64,000 bases of DNA from Entrophospora sp. SA101 (lineage: Eukaryota > Glomeromycota > Glomeromycetes > Entrophosporales > Entrophosporaceae), in contig CAUDNR010000424.1 in the NCBI GenBank assembly GCA_958430865.1, positions 49,291 to 113,290 of the forward strand, given 5' to 3'. The notes beneath the pieces were generated by a model. The model was not told where the DNA came from. It ran no database searches and was given only the letters and a program-made list of their open reading frames with translations. Below, piece after piece: positions 23,541-33,785 of the stretch (positions are counted from its first letter, which is position 1; each line of letters starts with the position of its first letter). The translations under genes were made by a program, and so were the position numbers.

Positions 23541-24105
23541 CATAGGTAAACTCGATAGTCGGACACGAGTGGCTGGGCATGGTCATCCGACCTATCGAAA
23601 TATGCAATTTTACAAAAAAAAATTGTTTTGAAAAATTGTGTTTAAATCGTTTATTATTTATAAATAATAATAATTTATAATAATTGAAAAAATAACTGTT
23701 TGATAAAACAGAAGATAAAAACAAAAAAATTGTACCATTCTAGTTTGTATTAAAGAATGATTTTGTTTTCTGTCAACTTTCCATTTTAAATCTTTTAATC
23801 CTGAAACAAATAAACTATTTACTTGTATATATGATTGATGTATACAACAATAATAAAAATATAGTTACATTATTAAAAATAGTAAAGATGATCACTCGAA
23901 GATTTACAAAAATCACGTGAACCGACTTATCGAGAGCCATTTATTATTATCTGGCTGGAGAAGTTGTCAAACTTACAGCTTAACAAGAGTTTATATATGT
24001 GTGTATCTGACTTATCAAGAGATTTTTAAATATAAAAAAAGGGCAGAAAACCGAGTTAAGTCAAATCTGACTTATCGAATGTCCGACTTATCGAGTTTGC
24101 CTATG
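23541..24105. mobile_element. TIR element with repeated CTTATCGA motifs
   Basis: Inverted ends CATAGG(T/C)AAACTCGATA(A)GTCGGAC are flanked by TA at 23539-23540 and 24106-24107. The right half holds several copies of (C/T)GACTTATC(G/A)A, and the left half holds related CGATAGTCGG and CGACCTATCGA motifs. These look like clustered transposase-binding sites. No transposase is encoded in the 565 bp. Confidence 0.8.
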
Positions 24106-24680
24106 TAAATATATATAAAAATCTTTTTCCCACTGGGACACAGCCAAAAATATCCTTTTTGATTTTTTTGAGTTTATTTTTTTTTAGACAACATAAAAGC
24201 ATTATACATATAAGCATAGATAAAGACAACCTTCCAACCTCAAGAATAGTTGCGAGGAGGAAAGTGGATTTGTAAAAAAAAAAAACAAAAACTTTTATTT
24301 CTTTAATAAAGGTTCAACAATAAAAATAATATTTATTGCTATCAATAAAAAGATAGCAAGAAACAATGGAGGGTTTTTCGAAATGGTGTGCTTCTTTTTT
24401 TTAATAATAATAAGAAAAGAGGCCCACGGAGATTGCGTACGACATAATAGTCACGGGACATTTACCGCAGATCTACAGTGCAGAAGCTCTATAATAGGAA
24501 CAAATGTTGCCTTTTTTTAAAGGGTGTAGATCACCCAAAAAAATTTTAAAAAAAAAGTACACCGTAATTTTGATAGCTAATGACCTTAACTTTAAAACTT
24601 ACGGTTTAGAATTTTATTTTATATATAAATTTTTTGTGCCACACTGTTTCAAAGTTTTACCATTTTAATATAGAGATCCA
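24106..24680. other. no gene recognised; runs to an assembly gap
   Basis: AT-rich sequence ending at the N run. A less AT-rich patch at 24420-24500 shows no convincing frame. Confidence 0.45.
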
Positions 24681-24690
24681 NNNNNNNNNN
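24681..24690. other. assembly gap (10 N)
   Basis: Ten N characters. The true distance and content are unknown. The gap lies 220 bp outside LTR copy 2 on its interior side, so continuity of the 20-kb insertion depends on the scaffold join being right. Confidence 1.
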
Positions 24691-24910
24691 TACTTCTGGT
24701 CAGTTATTAACACGTCTTCAGGCAGGTACCAAACAACAACATGTCATTGTTAAAAAATAAATTGTTTAAAAAAAACCAATCCCAATAATGGCGTTTGTTA
24801 AATTTGTTATGCAGATCCGGGATATCTTATTATTACTACAGTGGACGACAGTAAAAGCCATCAACTATTATTGGCTTATCAAAAATTGTATCTGCTCCTC
24901 AGGGACGACC
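24691..24910. other. short interior flank of LTR copy 2
   Basis: The part at about 24700-24760 is a degenerate relative of the segment near 36815-36870 (shared TTAACACGTCTTCAG and TACCAAACAACA). No gene was recognised. Confidence 0.45.
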
Positions 24911-25428
24911 TATAAACATTCAAATAATTATCACAATTATTTACAAACGTTTAGATATTTTATTTAACACTGTTAATGAAGTGATAATTTTATTGTTGTA
25001 AAATTAAAAATAATTATCTTTATTTGTTTGAATTTTACATCTTTAAATAATAAAAATACAATTCTTAAAATACAAATATAAATCATAAGAAAATAAATAA
25101 ATAAATAATCTATATATTGTATGGAAGCTTATAGACTTCCCGGAAAGTATTGATCATAATTAAAGATAACTTCTTGATTATAAATAATATAAATAAAATA
25201 ATAATATGATTATATTCCCATAATATAACATAACAATATAATATTCACATTCCTTAATAAAAATAATAATGACAATAATAATAATAATATGTATAATTCT
25301 TTAACCAAAAATCCCGATTGCCAAGTAACTTAAATTAAACGATAAAAAAAAATATGAATTCCTCTTACCAAATATGGTAATAAAATTAAATGCCATTTGT
25401 GTGACATATTGTTTCGAGGATTGTTACA
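24911..25428. repeat. LTR-like direct repeat, copy 2 (518 bp)
   Basis: Matches 5347-5850 in the same orientation from TATAAAC to GATTGTTACA. Indels include an extra GAAGT-containing insertion near 24977 and a longer A run near 25352. Its last bases supply a premature TAA (25424-25426 on the minus strand) to the interrupted gene. Confidence 0.85.
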
Positions 25429-26546
25429 GATCAAAATTAAATGAAATAAAACTTGTAACATTATGGAAAATTACTGTATTATTTCCATGGTCCAAGTAGT
25501 TTTTTTGTCCCTTTTGTTCATTGTCAAATGCCAAAAATAATAAACCATTTGAAAGTGGTGTAGCTTTGTGAGCTAAATCTTCTTGCCACTGAATAAATTT
25601 GTTGAAACCACCAGAACTTAAGAAATGATTATCAATATCAATTATTTTACTTGATTTGGCTATTGAATATTTAACTGCTGATGATGCTAAATTGATTGCA
25701 GACACAAATTTTAAATGCCTTGCTCCATAAATAGCATCAATTGCCACAGCACATTTAAAAAGTTTTTCTTTGTTAAGTTGATTGTCATTATCATTATCAC
25801 AAAACAGGAGAGTTTCCAGAAATTTGACAATAACAGGATTTTGTTTAAAAAGCCATTCAGAAGTAGAATACTCCAAAAGACTATCTAAACTAAATTGTTC
25901 CTTATCATTAATTAAGTTAATGATATCATTATATAAATTTTTGTGTTCTTTCTGAGCAATTATTGTAATGGAATCAATTCTTGACTGTTGATCATCAAAT
26001 GTTGCATTTAATTTCTCTTTTAGCCTTTCATTCTCGGATAGTAACCTTGTATTTTTATCTTTTAGCTCTTCAATTATTTGTTCATATTTCTTGATAATGT
26101 CAATGTAATATATTCTCTGTCTTTCTGATTCTTCTATTTTTTTTTGAGTATCTGACAACTCTCTTGTAAGCCTTATTACTTCTGGGTCTGGTAAAGTAAC
26201 TTGAGCCTCATGTCTTATTCTTTTTCTTTGATTATTTTCTTCTGTTTCTTCTAAAGAAGTTATTAATGTATCTGTTTTTTTAAAAATTCTTAAGTAAAAG
26301 ATCTTTAGCAACAACCTGATTATAATGTTTTTGACATAATGAATAATCATCTAAAAAATCAATTAATAAAAACAATTCAGGAAAATATTTAGCCGTGATA
26401 TTTATTCTTTTAACTGCTGCATCCCTGGATGCAAATCTCCATATTTGATTTTCTTTTGTTTCACATAATAACAAACTTTCTGGGTATTTTCTAGCAAGGG
26501 CTTTAAATAGACAAGTTAATTCACCAGCTGGTCTTGAATTCGCCAT
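25429..26546 (-). pseudogene. interrupted gene of a lineage-type coiled-coil family, function unknown
   Basis: The minus-strand frame from ATG at 26546 begins MANSRPAGELTCLFKALARK and runs to about 26285. There a one-base shift in a T5-A7 run puts the rest in another frame, which continues TDTLITSLEETEENNQRKR, then a coiled-coil (about RLTRELSDTQKKIEESERQR and the ENERLKEK region), and ends with GLLFLAFDNEQKGQKNYLD and TSFISFNFD. Deleting one T would join both frames. At 25429 the frame meets LTR copy 2 and acquires a foreign Leu-stop; the apparent native C-terminus is at 5292-5346. The family looks like one expanded in this fungal group, but I cannot name a function. There are two independent lesions: the frameshift and the insertion. 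Confidence 0.75.
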
Positions 26547-27347
26547 CTTAAATAAATATTAAGGTATATATATTAAAAAAACAAAAAAATATTTTTTCTA
26601 ATGTACATAAATTTATGAATTTACACTTAAAAGAACTAAAAAAATGAAATTTTCTTCAAATAATATCTTCATGTACCTTGTGAATTTTCTGTGATCCTTA
26701 AAGTATATATTCAAAAGAATTTGTTTCAACTATTATAATACAAATTTTTTTAATAAAATTTTTTTTCAGCATGCATGGAGGTATCACGTTAAACCATTTG
26801 TTATATGAATTGATCGATAAATTTTTTCTAGAATCGATTTCCAAATTTGGAAAAAAACCTGACTGTAATAATAAAATATATAAGTAAATATTCTCTGGTG
26901 ATTTTAATAATACCTGTCATCATGAGAACAAAAACTAATTTTACGTTTATCACAATAGTAGCTCTAGCTACATAGCAACACATTTTTCTTAACCTCCATT
27001 TTCAACCTTTGATTTAGTTTCGCCATTATAAGTTTTGGTCTCCAGAAAAAAAATTGATAATAATAATCATCTTCAGGAACCAAGTTATGATGTGAATTTT
27101 TGAAGGGTGGTACCAATTGTCAAGATTTTTAGGAGTGTTATTTCCTTTGCATGCTTCAACATTTTGGATTTTGGAATATTTGACGATTTAAATCATCATT
27201 TTAATTAGGCAATAAGGCATTTTTTTAGATTACACCAAGATTATTGCCTAATTAGGGAAAAAAAATTATTAGTTTTTTTCAAACTCATATTAATCGTATT
27301 GATCTCTAAAATTAGAATTTGTGGCTAAAAACTTGGCAAATTTTAAA
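26547..27347. other. intergenic region between the split gene and the kinase gene
   Basis: Upstream sequence shared by two divergent genes (the split gene on minus, the kinase on plus). It includes the dispersed repeat copy at 26690-26870 and a short inverted pair built on TTGCCTAATTA near 27200-27255. No further gene was recognised. Confidence 0.5.
26690..26870. repeat. dispersed repeat, copy 2
   Basis: Diverged same-orientation relative of 10390-10560, with ordered shared blocks from GATCCTTAAA to TTCCAAATTTGG. Confidence 0.65.
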
Positions 27348-28753
27348 ATGGATAAAGAACATGATAATGCAAGTAATTATGATGCTTATGCAGACGAAAG
27401 AGAGGAAAAATATGAGAAATGTTCAACTTGTAATAGATTTAATACTAATGTTTCGTGGTGTAAATCATGTGACCCAGTGCTATTAACCGAAGAGTGGAGT
27501 AGTGGTGATGAAATCATAGATGAAACGATTAAAAGTTCGCAACTTTTTGCGAAAGAATATGCTAATGAATATTATCTTCAATGGATTCCTTATAATGATC
27601 TAACAAATATTGAAGAGATAGGTGAAGGTGGTTTTGCAACTATATACAAAGCTACTTGGATAAATGGTATGAAGTATATATCTAATGGTAAAAGAAGTAG
27701 TAAAGATAGGATCGTGGCATTAAAAAAGTTACATAATTTGCAGAATATTCCTGATGCATTTCTTAATGAGGTAAATTATTTGTTTACTAATTCATTTATA
27801 TTGATTATTATTGTTGAAATTAAATAATAATATTTTATTTTTTTTTTTAGTTTAAAAATTATGTCAAGTTCCATAGTAAATCAGATATAATTCAAATTTA
27901 TGGATTAACACAAGATCCGGTTACAAATGAGTATATATTTGTAATGCATTATATGAAAGATGGAAATCTTCAAAATTATTTAACAAAAGATTTTAAAAAG
28001 TTAAAATGGGTGAATAAAATTACAATCCTTTATCAAATCATTGAAGGTTTAAAAAACATTCATCAAAAAAATGTTATCCATCACAATCTTCATAGTGGCA
28101 ATGTTCTTCAAACTAAATCTGGTGGTGCTCACATTAATTCATATATTTCAGACTTAAGATTATCTTGTCCAGCTCAAATATCACAGTCAAACAAAGATGA
28201 TATATTTGGAGTATTGCCATATGTTGCACCGGAAGTTTTAGGAAAGAAACCATATACTATGGCATCAGATATATATAGTTTTGGAGTTCTGATGTCTATA
28301 ATATCAACTGGTCAACAACCATTCAGTAATCTTGCACATGATGCGGGTCTTGCAATGAAAGTGTGTGAAGGAGCAAGACCTGGATTCTCAAACAACACAC
28401 CAAAGTTCTATGTTGAATTAGCGTACAGATGCATGAATGCTAATCCAGATGAACGTCCATCTGCTGAAGAAATTGTTGATATTATTCATTTTTGGAATGA
28501 TTCATTTGATGATGGTTTAATAAATGGAACTAAAGATAAATATTATCAATATTCTAAAGAGCTTGATGAATTAAAATCAATTAGAAAAATGTTTGATAAA
28601 ATGGACGAAATTTCATATGATCCTTCAACAATAGCTACAACAATTCATCCAAATGCTGTTTATGCCAGCAGACTATTAGAATTTACAGATCTTCCTAAAG
28701 CTGTAAATTCTAATAAGGTGACAATTATTGGTAATGATAATGGTGATTATTAA
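27348..28753 (+). CDS. TKL-like protein kinase gene, probable pseudokinase
   Basis: Exon 1 is 27348-27770 and exon 2 is 27851-28753, joined by an 80-bp GT-AG intron, giving 440 residues. An N-terminal CSTCNRFNTNVSWCKSC segment forms a likely zinc-binding CxxC...CxxC pair. The kinase domain follows: glycine loop EGGFATIYKA, VALKKL with the ATP-anchoring lysine, FLNE for the alpha-C glutamate, catalytic loop IHHNLHSGNVL, ISDLRLS in place of DFG, APEVLGK, and SDIYSFGVLM. The HRD aspartate is Asn (HHN) and DFG is DLR, so phosphotransfer is probably lost while the fold is kept. The GTG at 27321 is in frame, but ATG at 27348 is the usable start. The paralogue relic lies at 10-310. Confidence 0.88.
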
Positions 28754-30374
28754 CATTTTAATTATTATTATTTTTTAAAATTTTAATGTAAGCTTAAATC
28801 AGTTATATTTATATTCTGGTAAATTTTTTTTTTTAGATTCTAAACAGATTGATCTAGATAAACTTGTTACCTAATTGATATTATAATAAAATCTTGTAAA
28901 AGATAGTATGTCATAATTAATTTTACATTTCCACTTGTTCATGAATAAAAACATTTATTATTTATATTTTTTTCTGAAATAAAGAATTTCTCATCTGTTG
29001 ATTGAGTTTTTAATTCATGATCAATTTCGTGTTCCCTTTTCTTTAATTTTAATTTTTCTGATCGTAATAAATGAACTAGTCCATGCTTTCAGATTAACAA
29101 TTGCAAACAATGTCATCCGCCACTTATTTAGACAAGATGTGTCCTCACAACAAATATTAAAATATTTACATTCGAGTTTGACCATACATATCATACAACC
29201 ACTTGGGTAAAATATGAATCCTTTTTCAGATGGTGATTATTTTCATTTGATATTTTTGTTTTGTTTGTTGGTGGACGATTCATCTAATTTTTTGAATTCA
29301 CAATTGTATAAAGTTTATCAATAATAAGCTTTGAATGAGTTCATTTTCATTTTCTTTATAATCAAAATTTATTTCATGTAAAACCTTGTACCAAATAAAA
29401 TCCATTAATCACGCTCTCTCAATCTCGGATAGACTATATTTTATACAAAAGCCCATCAAAAATGTTTGATCTTGTTTCTTTTCATAACAACTACATCATA
29501 ATATGAGATTACTATTCATTGTCATTCTTCTAAACTCTTGTGCGAGTTATCCTGAAGAATAATCAAATGTGTAACAAATTCATTAAAAAGTGTATGTTCC
29601 TATGATTGTCTTTTTCTTGTTTTGATTTTTAATGTTTCTGAGAGTGTTATTTTGAGCTCGTATTTCTTCTTACCGAGCTATAAAATTTTCTACAGGATAC
29701 TTGTCAATTAATTTCGAATTCTCAAAAAACTTTCATAACAGGATGTCCCGTTTCTTTTCATAATAATAAAAAAAAATCTAACGTGATTTTCTATTATTAA
29801 TAACATTAATAGTCTGAATATTATGCTCATCAAGGTAGAAATGACTTTTCTGATGTTATTTAATAAACCTATAAAATGTTTGTGTTTAAAGATTTTATAT
29901 TATCTATAACAATTTCGTGACCTTAAATCAGTAAATAAAATAAAATATATTTGATGAAGAAATTTCTAATTTCTGGTTGTTAGGGCTTGATGATTGCACT
30001 ATAAAGAATTGATATATCATTTGAGATTGAAGTAGAAGAGGAGGGAGGATCAGAGAACAAGAAAGTTGACGTAGGTAGATGTGGATGTGGAATTATTAAA
30101 ATCGGGAGGAATATTAGAAGATGAAGATTGAGCATCACACCCACCTTCTTCACCCGGTATGTGCACGACACAACAATTGAACTAGTGCTTCATGGTTAAA
30201 TCATCATGTTTAAAGAAGTAAGATCCATCAGAATTGTCTGTGTTGTATAACATTAGGTTCCTCTTCCTGAATAATCAGTCACGTTCCCTCCATTATTCTC
30301 CTAATTTTGGAAATGCTATATGTTTTTTAATTCAATGAGGAAGTTCTATTATGCGCGAAGGCGATCGTGATATA
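28754..30374. other. no gene recognised downstream of the kinase
   Basis: The rearrangement boundary at 28894 falls 141 bp after the kinase stop. A 19-codon frame at 29503-29562 (start MRLLFIVILLNSCAS) resembles a bare signal peptide. Minus-strand frames near 29980-30171 are Ser/Pro/Thr-rich but have no start or splice support. Confidence 0.45.
28894..29458 (+). repeat. segment A, reference copy (direct repeat of 63436-64000)
   Basis: Appears identical to 63436-64000 in the same orientation (offset 34542) up to the window end. The repeat probably continues beyond 29458, but the second copy is cut by the window edge. Its left limit, TTGTAAAAG, is where arm 2 switches orientation. Confidence 0.93.
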
Positions 30375-30480
30375 TTCAGATAATCTTTTGAGAAAGAACC
30401 AAAACAACAACAATAGTAATAAAACCAAACTAATCGATTTTGGTACGGCAAAAATGTTATTTATTATTAATTGCGAATAG
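30375..30480 (+). pseudogene. protein kinase catalytic-loop relic
   Basis: The plus-strand reading gives SDNLLRKNQNNNNSNKTK followed by LIDFGTAKM, a clear kinase catalytic-loop Asn to DFG segment. The preceding bases read DRD, like the HRD aspartate, in a neighbouring frame, so at least one frameshift lies between HRD and DNLL. No glycine loop or C-lobe was found nearby, so it is a fragment. An inverted copy is at 62868-62973. Confidence 0.65.
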
Positions 30481-30812
30481 TTTATTAAAATTAGGCAAGT
30501 CAAAAGTTGTTATATGGAAATAAGGCGTATTAATAAGAAAAAAATTATTATTTATGCAGCAATTTTTTATTTTTCTATATATAATTTTAATAAAGAAAAT
30601 AAATCATTAAATAAATAAATAAATAAATGTAAATTTTGAGAGAAAAGTTTGTACATGAATTTGAAAGATGAAAATTTTGTGTATATATGAGGATGATGAT
30701 ATGTTATTATTAGTTATTGATTGATTGTCCTTTTTGTAAAAATCTAATTTTTAATTTTTAATATTTTATATATTTTTTTAATGTTTATTTACAGTGTTTT
30801 CATTAGCGAGAG

Positions 30813-31270
30813 TTAAACATATAAAGATCTTGATATATTGTTAGTATTGGCATTGTTAAGATTATTGTTAATTGCAACAAGATTGTTGTTAATAATTTTT
30901 TTTGCTGATTTATTATAATAATAATGTTGGTGACGAGAAATAGGAGAACGATGATAAAATAGGAATTGTTGATGTTGTTGATTCAATAATTTCGAAGAAG
31001 CTGTTAATTTTGAGGCCTTCATTACATCATAATTGTAGCTTGACGGTGATTTCTTTGTTCTAACTGATTCCTCTAAGCGATCTTGCATTTTACATTCTTC
31101 TGAACAATAAATTGCGCCCTAAAATTTATATAAATAATATTAATATTAATATAATGTTTGTTTTATAGTAATTATTAATAAAGATTGATATTATTTTCCT
31201 CTTCTAAAAAATTATTACTTACGGAAGTATTGCAATGAGAATCACACATAATACACCAATCTGTGTCCAT
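30813..31270 (-). CDS. ECL1: ECL1-like zinc-binding protein, arm-1 copy
   Basis: Exon 1 is 31270-31223 (MDTDWCIMCDSHCNTS) and exon 2 is 31118-30813, joined by a 104-bp GT-AG intron, for 117 residues. After splicing, the N-terminus contains CIMC, then C, then YCSEEC, matching the short cysteine cluster of fungal Ecl1-type life-span regulators. The remainder is Gln/Asn/Tyr-rich and probably disordered. In yeasts, Ecl1-family proteins extend chronological life span on nutrient or metal limitation; that role here is by family only. The gene is identical to 62078-62535, so the locus has two intact copies in opposite orientation. Upstream AT-rich sequence is duplicated too, so regulation may be shared. 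Confidence 0.75.
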
Positions 31271-32460
31271 TTTATTTAATAAATGATAAATTTTATTATA
31301 TATCAACTAAATTTAATTTACTCGAACCTCGGTTTTAGAATTAAGTAATTAAAGCTCGTTATATAAATTATAGATAAATTTTGTTTATTTTTTTTAATCC
31401 AAACTTTAAGTTGAAAAATAAAATAAAAAAAAGAAAAAAAACTCACGAAAACTACACGTATTTATATAACTAAAAAAATAAAATACAAATTACACAAAAA
31501 TTTTTTTTTTTTAGTTTAAACGCCGAATTTGCTTTTTTTGTTTATTATAATAATATATATATATATATAAATCAAGTTTTTGAATTTAGGTATTTAGGTA
31601 ATGTTTTCGGCCGCATGTCTAAAATTAAACAAAATTAGACCAATAAAAAAATTTAAATTGTCTCTAATTGGGATTTTAATTTTTTGGGCCTTTTTTTATT
31701 TTATTTATACCAAAATGAAAAACAATTGATATCAAAATTTCAGGGTTTAAATTTTAGTGACGAGCTATACAAAGAACCCTAATAATCTTTTAATCCCAAT
31801 CACCTTGAGATACATCAAGACACCCGCCCAATTTACAATTCCCTCAAGGTGAGTTTTCTGTCGAATATTGGAAAAGAATAATAGGAATTAAAAAAACCGT
31901 TAAACATTACAATAATTCATTTTGACCAAGCATCACACGAAAGTTATGTATTCTTATCGTTCATTACTTTTTCACATGATGATCATAGTGTATCAAGTGT
32001 ATTTGTTTGAAGGTGAGAATGAGTGATTGTATAGCGTAACGGTTTGAAAATTGTTGTTGGCGCCGGTGTTCCAGGCTTTGCATACGTAGTCTATGCATAT
32101 TTCCAGGTTCACAATGAAATTTTTCTTATTGCTTCACCAATTCCATCAATTTAATTTTCGTCATCAATACAAAACATTGCTTATGTGTGCCATTGAGGTG
32201 ATGTTATAAACTCATAAATCACAAGCATGTCTAAAAATGACTCTTCACCAGATATATCAGACTCTATACTAACATCTCTCTGCATCTTTATTTCTCATTA
32301 TTGATGGACTAAAACTTTTGGAAATATATTTCACTTTTTAATTGATATAATAAGCATTTTCAAAGTGCTGTTGCACAACATTTGGGTTTATGGTAATTTT
32401 TATCACTTATTTGTAGCACTAGTTTTCCATTTTGAATAATCAATGACAATAAGCAGCCAT
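31271..32460. other. no gene recognised
   Basis: AT-rich upstream region of the ECL1-like gene, with a (TA)n tract near 31550. The patch at 31780-32160 is less AT-rich. A short inverted pair (CACCTTGAG and CTCAAGGTG) lies at 31800-31855. Confidence 0.45.
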
Positions 32461-32469
32461 GTTGTTATT

Positions 32470-32576
32470 TTAGGTTTGGGCAAAAGAATTCATTGGTAGA
32501 AAGTGTGGTTCAGATGAGTTAGAAGCCCGTAAAAATTTGTAAACAATATACTAATGGTAAGAATTGGGATTTTGAT

Positions 32577-32646
<70 letters not shown>

Positions 32647-32850
32647 TATTATATATGTATGTATGCATACATATATATATTATTAATTTATTATCTTAGA
32701 AAAATAAATCTCTAAAAGTACTTGAAAGAGCAGTCATTAAACGTGATGGTTGCTTAACAACTCTAGACGCAGTTTCAAACAGCGAGGCTGTTGATAAAAA
32801 GATCAATAAAATAATGAGGGTTCTAGGTCCACTGTATAGATGAAGAATCA
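32470..32850 (+). pseudogene. decayed gene fragment of unknown family
   Basis: Two exon-like blocks. The first reads VWAKEFIGRKCGSDELEARK (about 32475-32540). The second, after a (TTTA)n tract, reads LKVLERAVIKRDGCLTTLDA and then SNSEAVDKKINKIM (about 32712-32845). Composition is protein-like, but stops follow both and no domain is recognised. Inverted copy at 60498-60878. Confidence 0.4.
32578..32646. repeat. (TTTA)n microsatellite
   Basis: About 17 TTTA units with one interruption, in an intron-like position. The same length is found in arm 2, as judged from constant coordinate sums. Confidence 0.95.
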
Positions 32851-33677
32851 AGTCATAAGGAGTTAAAACGTTGATCATACAAACATTTGGCGATACAAAA
32901 TCTGTGGATTTGGAAAAGTATTGATGAATAGTTTGGCGTCTTGTTCTATGACGCCAGAAAGCTCTGAATAAACATATTAAGCCATTGGTATCAGATATGG
33001 TTAGAATATATATTTTCTAATAAATAACCGTGCTGTTACCATCAAAAAAGGGAGTTGAATTGGTATTATTTAGATTAGAGACTTTAAAATGCTGCTTAAC
33101 GAGCATTGTTTACAACAAAAGATATGGGGACTATTTGTACTAAGTCACTAAATTTTAGTCCCTGAAAATTTTTGAACATCAATGTATATTAGCAAGAATA
33201 CTGATTATCCATTTTTAGAATAGTTTAAGTATAATTAAGTATAATAAAAAAAAATTTATTTATGCAAACCTGCAAATCATTTAATTGTTATTATGTTAAT
33301 TAATTGGTTCAGCGTATTAATTATAATTTATTTAATACTTTATAGTTTATATTAATGTAAATAATATTAGGAAAGTTATTCTCTAAATTTTTTTTCCCGC
33401 CAAAATAAAAATTTCAAATTCGGATAAATGCAGTTAAAATAAAAATGTTTATGAAACCCATATGGTATAATAACTGAACACCAATTATTCATTAGGAGCT
33501 ACAATTTGTTTGAGAATAGAACTATTTCAAATATATAAAAAAGAGAATTGTTTGTTTGCCTCTTTAAATTAGAAAAAAAAAAACGTCAAAATAAAGATGC
33601 GTATTATAATTATGTGTTATTGTTATGTGTTGTTTTAAATGAAGATGAAAAAAATAAAATAAATATAATTCAAATAA

Positions 33678-33785
33678 TTCGTTCGTTTGTTTGTTCGTTT
33701 GTTCGTTTGTTCGTTTGTTCGTTTGTTCGTTCGTTTGTTTGTTCGTACATTCGTTAGTTAGTCAGTTTGTACGTTCGTTCACTCG
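33678..33785. repeat. TTCGTTTG-type minisatellite
   Basis: Irregular array of TTCG and TTTG tetramers, mostly in 8-bp units, decaying into TTAG/TCAG variants at its right end. It codes SFVRLFVC-like repeats in one frame, but that is a by-product of the array. Inverted copy at 59563-59670. Confidence 0.9.

Larger units (their letters stand above)
5347..25428. mobile_element. 20-kb insertion bounded by direct LTR-like repeats, with host-type gene cargo
   Basis: The outer ends are TG (5347) and CA (25428), flanked by GATCA at 5342-5346 and 25429-25433, a typical 5-bp LTR-element target duplication. The flanks join into one minus-strand gene. The interior carries the MARVEL-like gene, the F-box/ankyrin gene, at least seven smaller DNA elements, a hAT transposase relic and one 10-base assembly gap. 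No gag, reverse transcriptase or integrase was recognised. Alternatives are a LARD-like non-autonomous LTR element, integration of an LTR-bearing circle into a pre-existing solo LTR by recombination, or a scaffolding error at the gap. Confidence 0.6.

Noticed and set aside
5347..25428. Calling the 20-kb segment a Starship-type giant element
   Set aside because: No tyrosine-recombinase captain gene is visible, and the ends are long direct repeats with a 5-bp duplication, which points to LTR-type integration or recombination instead.
28998..29210. 70-codon frame in segment A (copy at 63540-63752)
   Set aside because: No ATG at the start, no domain, AT-rich composition. Its repetition reflects only the duplication of segment A.
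29503..29562. 19-residue frame beginning MRLLFIVILLNSCAS, like a secretion signal
   Set aside because: It stops immediately after the hydrophobic run, with no clear splice donor to extend it.
32046..32150. Plus-strand reading KIVVGAGVPGFAYVVYAYFQ, like a GxGxxG dinucleotide-binding start
   Set aside because: A stop codon directly precedes the lysine, the frame ends after ~34 residues and no downstream FAD/NAD motif was found. The motif alone is too short to call a gene.
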